Assembly: GCA_030141605.1 (NCBI GenBank)
Contig: JAQGDQ010002375.1
Span: 124,001 to 188,000, forward strand
Length of the DNA stretch: 64,000 nt
Direction: 5' to 3'
Origin: Tubiluchus corallicola
Taxonomy: Eukaryota; Priapulida; Priapulimorpha; Priapulimorphida; Tubiluchidae
Below the pieces are notes generated by a model. The model did no database searches. It was not told the DNA's origin and worked only from the letters and a program-made list of their open reading frames with translations. Both the position numbers and the translations under genes were made by a program. Position 1 is the first letter of the stretch, and each line of letters begins with the position of its first letter. This document shows, piece after piece, positions 50,166-61,002 of the stretch.

Positions 50166-51139
50166 TAACGCTGATCACACTGGTTGGTCCACATAACAGA
50201 TGCGTGAATCAGAAACCACTATTCTCATGATTCTTTTGCTTTGTGCAGAATTTTTTTTAGGTAATTTGTTGTCAAAGACAGTACAGCTAGAAGGAGGGCA
50301 CTCAATAGAGGTGCAGACCGACGGATTCACGCACGGTCACCATTGGGAAAATTTATTATTTCGATACTTTTGATATTGCGGCCTTGACCTTTGACCTTTA
50401 CAACAAAATGTAAGGATTTACGGGTCCTTTCTTCTGCGATATTTGAACCTGTACAATGGGAGAGGGGAAAATCACTTAATAAGTAGTAAAACTGTAATTT
50501 AAACCAATAAAGTCGTGTTTAAATTAAAAAGATGAATATCAAAAGCATTGCTCGATTTGTCACATTCAAACGCCCCCCTCAGACCAACTCTCCCTGCATG
50601 GCTAAATGCACTCTTGATCGTTTCAGTGTGCTATTATTGAACTAGTGACATCAGGTCAAGGAACTTAACTTCATTACATGTAGAAAAGCACACATCAAAC
50701 CAGCTGCCTATTTAGCTTAGCTGTTTTTACGCATTTGTGTTTAGATAAACTGCCCTTCAGAACTTTCCTCCCCGCACATGATCAAAACTGCGTACAAATT
50801 AGATTTCCGCGCTTCTCTGAGAGACGTTTCGCAGAAACCGCTGAAAACGATTCGACCGGGATTTAGTCGAGCCACAAAAATCCACTTTTATGCCGAAACT
50901 TCACTGTTCATCAAATGAATCATCTGGGATGCGCTAACGGAGAGAAATATGATGTGCGCTGCGTGGAATATATTCGCCATAATTTACACTTAAAAGCACT
51001 TAGCATCTCTATAGTAGCTGTATAAACTTTGGTTTATATAGATTACAAACGGCGGCTGCACGCTACAATGTTACTGCATTATATAATCAATATCATAATA
51101 GCATACTGGAATTTGCATCCTCGTGTCTGTCTGTCTGTA

Positions 51140-52536
51140 TGTCCGCAATATCAGTCAAAGATATACTGTGTGTCCGCAATAGCAGTCAAAGATACTGTGT
51201 GCCCGCAGTATCAGTCAAAGGTACTGTGTGCCTGCAGTATCAGTCAAAGGTACTGTGTGCCCGCAGTATCAGTCAAAGATACTGTGTGTCCGCAATAGCA
51301 GTCAAAGGTACTATGTGCCTGCAGTATCAGTCAAAGGTACTGTGTGCCCGCAATATCAGTCAAAGGTACTGTGTGCCTGCAGTATCAGTCAAAGGTACTG
51401 TGTGCCTGCAGTATCAGTCAAAGGTACTGTGTGTCCGCAATAGCAGTCAAAGGTACTATGTGCCTGCAGTATCAGTCAAAGGTACTGTGTGTCCGCAATA
51501 TCAATCAGAGGTACTGTGTGCCTGCAGTATCAGTCAAAGGTACTGTGTGCCTGCAGTATCAGTCAAAGGTACTGTGTGCCCGCAGTATCAGTCAAAGGTA
51601 CTGTGTGTCCGCAGTATCAGTCAAAGGTACTGTGTGCCTGCAGTATCAGTCAAAGGTACTGTGTGTCCGCAGTATCAGTCAAAGATACTGTGTGTCCGCA
51701 ATAGCAGTCAAAGGTACTGTGTGTCCGCAATATCAGTCAATGATAATGCAAGTCATGTCCGCAGTATCAGTCAAAGGTACTGTGTGCCTGCAGTATCAGT
51801 CAAAGGTACTGTGTGCCCGCAGTATCAGTCAAAGGTACTGTGTGCCTGCAGTATCAGTCAAAGGTACTGTGTGTCCGCAATAGCAGTCAAAGGTACTATG
51901 TGCCTGCAGTATCAGTCAAAGGTACTGTGTGTCCGCAATATCAATCAGAGGTACTGTGTGCCTGCAGTATCAGTCAAAGGTACTGTGTGTCCGCAATATC
52001 AATCAGAGGTACTGTGTGCCTGCAGTATCAGTCAAAGGTACTGTGTGCCTGCAGTATCAGTCAAAGGTACTGTGTGCCTGCAGTATCAGTCAAAGGTACT
52101 GTGTGCCTGCAGTATCAGTCAAAGGTACTGTGTGTCCGCAATAGCAGTCAAAGGCACTATGTGCCTGCAGTATCAGTCAAAGGTACTGTGTGTCCGCAAT
52201 ATCAATCAGAGGTACTGTGTGCCTGCAGTATCAGTCAAAGGTACTGTGTGCCTGCAGTATCAGTCAAAGGTACTGTGTGTCCGCAATATCAATCAGAGGT
52301 ACTGTGTGCCTGCAGTATCAGTCAAAGGTACTGTGTGTCCGCAATAGCAGTCAAAGATACTGTGTGTCCGCAATAGCAGTCAAAGGTACTGTATGTCATG
52401 TCCGCAGTATCAGTCAAAGGTACTGTGTGCCTGCAGTATCAGTCAAAGGTACTGTGTGCCCGCAGTATCAGTCAAAGATACTGTGTGCCCGCAGTATCAG
52501 TCAAAGATACTGTGTGCCCGCAGTATCAGTCAAAGG
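51140..52536. repeat. 29-bp minisatellite, about 48 units
   Basis: The unit is CAAAGGTACTGTGTGCCTGC followed by AGTATCAGT, with variants TGTCCGCAATAGCAGT, AATATCAATCAGAGG and AAAGATACTG. Two short interruptions lie at 51738-51758 and 52388-52399. Because 29 is not a multiple of 3, each frame cycles through the same 29-residue, four-Cys peptide, and all three plus frames stay open for long distances. PstI-type CTGCAG occurs in many units. Confidence 0.95.
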
Positions 52537-52741
52537 AACACCGATCTCGCCTGCTATAAAGATATCCAGTCAAACGAAATCCAAGTACGGTTTTATCATC
52601 CGGTCTCCACGTAATTTCTGCAGAGTATTAAATTTTTTAAGTTTCAACTTTAAACGTCACAGTTTCAACTTCACTTGAAAAATTTAAAATTATTTTTTCA
52701 CATTTGCGCGAGCCCAGGTGAATTTTCCGGCCTAATATATG

Positions 52742-53098
52742 CAGGGTTGGATTGCCCTATGAGCTAGTACAGGTGCAGCCTAGGGCCCCCAAACTTGGAG
52801 ACCCCTACTCTGCATTACTGAATAATTCATAACTTAAAATAAAATTTCAACTTTAAAAAAGAGACCAGGAAGTCTGAAAATCTAATTTTAAAGTTGCTCC
52901 TCAAGTGGGATAAAGGATCCTTGTTTGAGGCCCTTGATTATTTGAGATACGGGCCCCTCTTTAAAGCTCTTTATTTGAAATATGGAGCCCACAACTATGC
53001 AAATGTTGATAAAATATATCTCAAGAGAAAATATTCGATCTGTGGGACCCATAATTTCATTAGCCTAGAGGCCCCAAAAGGTTATAATCCGGCCCTGA
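52742..53098. mobile_element. hAT-type MITE, copy 2, with perfect 8-bp TSD
   Basis: It starts CAGGGTTGGATTGCCCTA and ends ATAATCCGGCCCTGA in inverted relation. AATATATG flanks it at 52734-52741 and 53099-53106. The ends resemble the element at 47510-47881. Confidence 0.85.
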
Positions 53099-53766
53099 AA
53101 TATATGACCAATATTTAGTAGGGTGTAGGGTGCAAATTCAGATAAATCTCTTAATCCAGCCTGAAGGAGGTAAATAATCAAGAGCAATACGACAGACGAA
53201 CTTTGATAGTAACTTCAAAATTAGAAATTCTTAGAAAAATTATTTCTAAATGGTAAGCTAGTGCTGTACGAAAAACTCTTCCAAGTTCCAAATAGCTTTA
53301 TAGTAAAACTAAACACCTACTTTCAATTATAATAGAGCAAAAATATATTTACTACAATCACCAACCACTAGGAGCAAAGATGTCCCTCTACTGAAGGCCC
53401 TCTTAAGTGTGCACGCCACTATATTTACAATGTTCCTATAAACGAGTAAAACCAATATCTTATTATGCACAATCGTAATGTCGCCCTGGAAAGCATTTTT
53501 ACGTCCCTAGAGGTACAAAATGAAGCTAAAATTGATGTTGTTGTTTGAAATAGCATGACAGGTTGCCAGTAATTAGTTTTTGTAAGCCTGGCGTGTGCAA
53601 GTGGACCTGAATGAATTTAAACGACGAATAAGCACGCAACATTCCGTGTTGCAAAATAATAACTCAAACTCAAGCAGTTTGCTGTTGATGCAGTTTAACA
53701 AGATAAATGATTTAAGTGAAGTTGTTTCAATGACGCCGTTTATACTGAGCCATTATACACTTAAAC

Positions 53767-54260
53767 GAGAACAGGATGATTTTTCATATTATACTCTATT
53801 TTGAAGTACGGCATAAAGTATACATTTTATGACCCATAATAATGCCAAAGCGTTTCTGATAATTAAGTGATAGGTTAAAAACTTAATTAATGGCGGGCGA
53901 GCCCAAATAGTGACGGACATCACAAGTGAACATAATTTTCAACAGCACAAACATTCCACGAGCGTGTTGCACGTGTCTGCGAAAGCGAAATACAGTACTA
54001 CTGTAAAACATTCAGTGTGATACACAAAAATTCGGAAAACTTAAAGTTTAAAATTCAAATTTCAAATTTACCACAGTACTCACGCGTGATCTCTCGAACG
54101 CATGCAGTACGTCTCAACAGAACACGTCTGTGCTGTGAGGTAGAGCACCTGTTTTTGGTACAACGCTTAAAACGCAAGATAAAACGCAATTAGATATATT
54201 TTGAAAGCTTCTTTGCTTCGTATGTTTGTCTGACACCGAGGTTTAAGATGGTCTCCAGTT
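53767..54260. repeat. Dispersed repeat family D, copy B
   Basis: It begins GAACAGGATGATTTTTCA and carries GTGAACATAATTTTCAACAG, GTGTTGCACGTGTCTGC and AAAATTCAAATTTCAAATTT in the same order as the copy at 37503-38090. Confidence 0.75.
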
Positions 54261-57200
54261 AATGTATATTACCGTGCGATTTGATTCTAAACCGACAGGC
54301 TGAATTTTGATCTAGCATATTTCTAGTTCTTACAACTACAGCATGCCACAGCTAGTCAGCTTCAAGTCCATCCGTTTAATAAAAGACATTTATCATTACA
54401 ATTTGATTGTTCCCATTCTTCTTTTCTTTTTTGAATAGTAAATTTTGAGCTAATGCTTCCAAAATTGAAAATATTCTCCAATACACTTAAAAACATATTA
54501 CTATAACTACACAAGAACAAGTAACTTGCAAAGTGTTCGAATAAAAATATGGTTGAGGTTGACACATTAATTTAAAAAGTCTGAGGTTGCATTACTACCT
54601 GGACAAGTCAAAACTTACAAGATAAAACTTATGCACAGATAGACCAGATGAAGTATCGAACACCATGCACATTCTGTCCAAACATCAAGTTCATGTTCAT
54701 GTAACCTCTTTATAGAATAGAAACCGACCAAGACCTTCAGTGTTCAGATTACGAAATCCTAAAAGTATTTCACGCTTACTATAACTCAATCACACGGGCT
54801 TCAATTACGCTGAATTATACAGTGACTAGATAGACTGCAGCTCATTTCAGAAGAATGATGAATTATTATCCGACTTGTGGACTGATTAAATCCAGGAAGG
54901 CGTCTCCTTGTCGGCCAGCAATCGATTACTTTTGATTAATACAAACTAGATTACAACAGGCCTGCATTAAAAAGCAAGATTTAACCCTCAAACACCAAAC
55001 CAGAAGAGTACATGCTGTGCGAGAAAAAGCTCTTTTTCTTTAACACATTACTATCAGTTGACCTAGGCCTAACATTCAACTGTATTATCAATTCATCCAC
55101 TTACGTTATTCGTGGTTATAATAAGCTAAATTTTTGATTATTTTGTAGTTACATCCTGGTGCAAGGGCGTTGCTGGTATTCGTTCAATTCTGCACGATCG
55201 CATGTGCACTATGTCACTACGTGCACGTTTTCTGCGTTTCAAATTTCAGAGGTTTATAACAATTTTATGTGCATTTTATATCTGAACGATAAATTTAACC
55301 CATCGGCACCAAAACCGGAGTCAACAACTTCCACACACAAGTTTTTTTTTTGCTCATTTGAGTTTGGTTGGTACCACTGGTTACATTAATTGCAGCAGAA
55401 TATAAACTTTGCAAGCTTCATAGCACCTGTTGTACTGTAGATGGACCTTCGTTTAACAAAAAACATTAAATTAACAACGAAGGGCATTAAAAACGTTACA
55501 GTTAAATATACAGGCTGTCAAAATATTAAATTTGTATTGAATGCTAGCATGAGTGCCCGAGAAGAGCATGCCTTTTTGCACTGAACAGTGTTCTACTTGA
55601 CGAGCAAGTCACCTCTGACAGATCATCAATTTCCTGGAAAATGATAAAACAGCAAGGTTATGACAGGGAAAATAAGAGTGCAAAAACTCCATCAAACCCT
55701 ATAGACCCGAATTCAGGTAAAAAATTCTCAGATAAAAAAGTCATAGGAAAAAAGATATAATTAATTTTGGCTAGGGTTAGGGGTTTTTCCTGTAACTTCT
55801 TTTCCTAGCTAAATTTGTGACTTCTTTCCATGACTTTTTTCCTATGACTTCATTACCACTCACCTGTTTATGCAGTTTTTGCTTTCTAAAATCTATATTC
55901 TACAACCACAACATTTTGTAGAATGATCATAGTAATTAATTATTATGTTTATTGTTTGTCACGTTGTGATGCAAATGTCACACTTTCAATATGCAGTAGC
56001 GAATCCAGGTAAACACGTCACAGGTAAAAAAGTCACAGAAAAAAGTCACAGAAAAAACTGAAAGGTGACTTTTCTGTGACTTTCTTTTCATGTGAATTTA
56101 GTACCAGTCACAGCAATAGCAATATAACTGTGGACAGATATCATTTGAATAAATGGCTGATCGCTAGAAACGTTGAGCTGAATGTACATCTAAATGTGGA
56201 ACGTAGTCAAAACACCGATTTAGAGCAAAATAAAATTGTCTGCTGGCTAGCTACAGAAATGACTAAAAGATCTGCTGGTGAGACAGCATTTCTGGGAAGT
56301 ACCATTTGAATTTCCATTGCTTTAGATAAATAAGTAAAAGTTCAACACAAATCTAATCGTGCCATTTAGAAATGTGTAAACCAACAAACTTGAAATCATT
56401 TCAGTCAACAAAGGAATTCACTTGATACGCAATTTCAATGAGATGAAATCTGATCCAAAAAACACTAACCGATCCTCAGAAATTGCTTCCACATAACTCA
56501 AAACGTTTGTACAAAAACGTATGAAAACCGAAGAACAGCAAAATTGTCTCGTTTTCTGACAATCGACATTTACAAATCATTGATCAATGCCTTTATCTTA
56601 CAATAGCCGTCAGCCCTGAAGATGTGATTTGTGGATGAATAATGAAAGCGTAGTCAGCTGCACAGTACAAGTGTGGTCTAATTTCACCAGGATTATGTTT
56701 GACTACACTGCTCATACAACTCGTCAGGAAAACAGTGAATGCAATTCCCATCATGAATATGATTGCATGGATGATGTCATCTTATTCAATATTGACATAA
56801 TCAATGGTGGCAATCATCTAGTCGGTTTGGTTTGCTGTTGATAATCGTTATATTGCATTTCCGCCTCCGCTGTTAGGGAAGTTTCACCTCTCGTGCTAGG
56901 CTTACATGCAGGGAGTTCTTTGTCATTGCATTTTGTTGGCGACCCAATGCACATCCGCTTTCTGCAAAATTTTGCAAACTTTTATCGAAGTTATGGTTTC
57001 GGTGGTATTTTTGCAACTTTTCAACTTTGCCTTGGTGAAGATGGAGTAACACCTCTGACATACTAACTATTAAAGACTGCAATTGTGTTAATACGCTTCT
57101 ATATTTCTTTATACTTTCATTCATACGTGTTTTAAAGAAATGTATCCAAACGTTCAAGAGCGAGAAGTTTTAAAACATGGTCCATAATCTCCAGCAGTTA

Positions 57201-60200
57201 GGAAACGTTGATGAATTTCAGTTTCAATGCAAAGCCGTTAACCGCTGCTTCTTCAGTTTTTGAAAGATTCGATTTGGGAAATTAAGAATTCCAACACAGT
57301 TCCACCTCTTCTGTTGGGGCTTGCATCCGCTGGTCATGTCATGTCATGAACGTTGCTAATGTCTGTGTCACACTACAGAAGACATTTTGTAAAATCTGTT
57401 CCAACATAAATTGGAAGTGCTTGTCACTAGTTTCCAAACACATAAAACGACTTGTAAAATCTTATTCCCAATATAAATTTACGAAAGTCATTTGATATTG
57501 GAAGGGTTTGTCCGTATAGTTAATGTGTGGTGAAAATCTTACTTATTCTGCATCACAAATAAAAATGATATCTAATACGAAATGTTGTGAGGATTTGTGA
57601 GATGTATCCGGTAGGTCGGGTAACAGTACAAGCAAGAATTTTCCACGATCAGTATTAGAAAAAAGTAAAAAATCAGAAACGAATACGTGGAATAGAAAAC
57701 TAATGGCTATAATTAGAATCTACAACAGAAAACTATTTTGCAAACAGCACACACAGCCAGTGTCATGTAATTTGCTGATGCAATAGCACACATACGATAA
57801 GTTGAAATTCTGGAAATTTCATGCGTTGATCACCACCGCATTCCAGTGACGTAACTGATGCGGTATCCGAGGAAACAAACAACAGCGAAATTAGTCCCGC
57901 TGATAATCGCATTTATCACTAAGCGATTTTATATGTTTCTGCCAGGAGAAATGACCAAGTGTGATCTATAGAATAAGACAAACAAGAAAGAAGGAAGCAG
58001 AGCAATTTGACCATGCAAATTAAAAAAAACAGGAGAGAGGGTAAGGGACGACACACAGAGGGCGGGTGAGAACCAGAAAGAGAGAGAAAAAGAGAGAGAA
58101 TGGGAACGAGTGAGAGAGATTTCTGATATTCTACTTACAGCCAACTTCAGCTCTGGGTCTTTCAGCAGGATAAGTCACTGATCTTCAAAATGGTCCCAAT
58201 TACAATCAGTTGGAAGTCTCTCTCATCACACACCAACAGCCTATTTACACACCAGCATGCATTTCATTCTGTCAGAAGCAGAAGTTCAGTGCGTAATCAC
58301 GTGCAGCATAGTGGGGAATGAATGAGAGTCGTAATGAAGCCCAGCGCTCTCCACTCCTCGCTGGTGCTGCTTATTGATTGATTATTACATTAACCGCTCA
58401 CTGCTTGGACGCCAACTTTGGACGAATCACCTCGAAAACCAGGCGCCAGTCGGACAGCAGCATCCAAAACTTCGGCACGGCATGTGTATCGTTGCTTGCA
58501 TTGTTGACGCAGCTATTTCCAATTAATATAGACTCCCTCACAATTCATGGTTCCGTTTCCGTTTGTAATGCGTCTCTTGTTTCTACTATTTTCCGATGCT
58601 CAAAAAAGATTCTGAATTTAAGGAAGGCACATGTACTTTAGGCACGTCTACTTCAGCTGATTCTATCCATTTCAAGCAAATGTACTGCCCACTCATTTCA
58701 AATCTTTCCGCTGCTCTTAAATAGCATTCGTCGAACATTTCTGCAGTCAGCAAATGCTTCCGAAGACCTCCCCTTTCAGCTCTTCACTCTTAAGCAATTT
58801 TATCACTCGTCTATTGTTGGAAAGCTTTTAGAGATGAAAAGCACTAATTAGAGATTGAGACTGGAAAAGCGCCAGACACGACCGAAATAACAACATCACT
58901 TAACTTCCTCAATCAAATTGCTGTAGTCTTCATCTTCAAACTGCTAACGTATAAGCAAGAGCAAAAAACGAGTGATCTGGAAATACCGATTTTTTATAGA
59001 CAAGTATAATTGTACAAACATTATGTTTGTTTAGTTATCTATTTAACTATTATTTCTGAATTTAATTATTTAACTATTTATCGGAAGAATAGACGTTTTA
59101 GTTAAGTCATATTATATTGATTTAAAAAAACTTTAATTCGTTTTTTAAACATGCAAGGACCTTATCCAAGCAGATGTTTCGTCCTCCCGTGCTGCTAAAC
59201 GTATATTTTTCTTATAGACAGAAAACAAACTTACACGGCAGACACAGTTTGTTTCTACACAGACAAGTTCAGGCACAAAAATCCTATTTTGCAATTTGCA
59301 ACCTCACAAATATGTACAATCATGCTTTGCACATATACTGTGTACTCTCACTTATCACCCATAAGAGTATTTTTCTTTTGAGGTTAGCAATTATAGAATA
59401 AAATAGGCCTGCTGACTCACAAATATATTAGCACGATTTTCATTTCTATGCAAAATTCGAACGGTGACTATTCAATGATCTTTATACATTTAGCATGATT
59501 GACTGAACAAAAGTTGATTTAGCCACAAGGCTTAACTCAAGAAATGAAAATTAAGACAATTCGTTGTATCATCTATTACTACCGTTTCCATTCATGTTCC
59601 CGCTCAATCCAAGCCGGTTTTTATTTTTATTATAAAAAAAATAAGCGTTGCGTTAGTACCTGGGCACTTTACATCACAGCGCAGAAGCAACTGCCAAATC
59701 GGTCGCCCAATGGCGCCACACTGATTGTCGAAGCAATCAATCATATTAATGGGCAAGACTCTAATCTTCAATAGAGGTACATCTATTGTGTAATTCTCAT
59801 TATGCATTATGTACCCTGACAATAATTGGTACTCAGATATTACCAAATGCACGCATGCCTTACGCATTGCTACATACCTTACACTAAATGCATTCTGCCT
59901 TAATTACGAAATTAAAAAAAAGAAATGAAATTAAAAATTAATTTAGTTTAGTTTGAATATTAGCCTTAAGATACTTTTTAGGTACTACATTAACAAGTAC
60001 AGGTCGACATTACAGTGACTACAAATGTTTTTTGGTCAACTAACTCGACCAAAGGACCTGGACCAAGGGACCTGACCTAGATCACTACTCATCTGAGTGT
60101 TATTATTGTTGTTGTTCTTATTGCATTGTCAACTGCTCTCCTACGTATAAAACACGCTGCATCAGAAAGAAAAATGGCATCTGGAAAGCGTTTAGCAAAT

Positions 60201-60350
60201 TCTATGCAAACAGCAAATACTTCTGAATCACCGCAAGCATGAAATGGAGTTTAGGAACTAATACCAACTACAAAATATATTATCCGTAGCCCATTCGGGG
60301 CGACAAATTATAAAAATACATTTATGAGCAAATACATTTTAATAAAAAAT
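54261..60350. other. Mostly unannotatable non-coding sequence
   Basis: I find no supported exon. There are family T repeats at 55708-55870 and 56002-56112 and a GA-rich tract at 58070-58120. ORFs here are short and without recognisable motifs. Confidence 0.45.
55708..56112. repeat. Two copies of family T repeat (GTCACAG/TTAGGG type)
   Basis: GAATTCAGGTAAAAAATTC at 55711 and GAATCCAGGTAAACACGTCA at 56004 start two copies. AAAAAAGTCA(C/T)AG(G/A) units are followed by inverted TGACTTTTTTCCTATGAC or GTGACTTTTCTGTGAC. The first has GGCTAGGGTTAGGGG in its centre. Each can form an imperfect hairpin. Confidence 0.6.
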
Positions 60351-60398
60351 TGTTTCCTGAGAATAAGAATCTTAATATTTTGAGTATTTCCTTTTCAG

Positions 60399-60535
60399 TG
60401 ATGCGTGCAGTTCTTGTGAATCTCAAGAGCATTCGTCAATACGCGTCCTCTATGTCATCACGGTCACCACAATCACCTTTACGAGAAGACAAAAACTACA
60501 AGTATCAGCCAGAAATAAACCCTTTTCCATACTAA
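60399..60535 (+). CDS. Possible terminal coding exon of an unknown plus-strand gene
   Basis: A strong acceptor (TATTTCCTTTTCAG) precedes an open frame ending LREDKNYKYQPEINPFPY and TAA. The composition (Ser-rich, then charged and Tyr-rich) looks protein-like. I do not recognise the family, and no upstream exon was found. It may be chance. Confidence 0.22.
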
Positions 60536-60974
60536 CTCATTAGAGGACACCTTGATAAAAGCTGCTGACAAATCAAACTATGCACAGATTACAACATCAA
60601 TATTTCAGCCCAAAACATTCGATTCCCAGCGAATTTCAGCTGAACGTTTACAAGCTTCGCATTAAAACAAACAATCGTCATACATACTCCTGCTGACCCT
60701 GATCACAATCAAAACAGTTTTATCTAGTAATTGAAAAATCACAAAGCAGCAGGTAATTTAACGCTTTTCTCAGTTTAGGATACCTCAGATGAAGAAAACA
60801 ATAACTGACCGGCCAGGATTTTTTTTACCCAAAACTAAGCAGTCAGACAGGTCTTCAAACAAGTAGCAGTATCTCACAACACTACCAGATTTGACGTGAG
60901 AGAATCCCTGTATTCCTGATAATGCAAGCATTTCAGAAATCTCTCACTAATTTCATTTTCATTTTTCTTTGCAG

Positions 60975-61002
60975 CTAACTGACCAAAAGCATTTGTCTTG
61001 TG
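60975..61002 (+). other. Possible 28-base micro-exon
   Basis: TTTTTCTTTGCAG directly precedes 28 bases followed by GTAAGTTC, giving near-consensus acceptor and donor. One frame reads LTDQKHLSC. No partner exon is established. Confidence 0.2.

Noticed and set aside
50384-50400. TTGACCTTTGACCTTTA, a good DR1-type nuclear receptor site
   Set aside because: A single motif with no nearby promoter or gene. Expected by chance or as part of a repeat.
51140-52536. CRISPR-like array
   Set aside because: Units are contiguous 29-mers without unique spacers, in a eukaryotic genome.
51139-52678. Several ORFs of 70-402 codons with Cys-rich repeats
   Set aside because: They are the three frames of a 29-bp minisatellite, not evidence of a protein.
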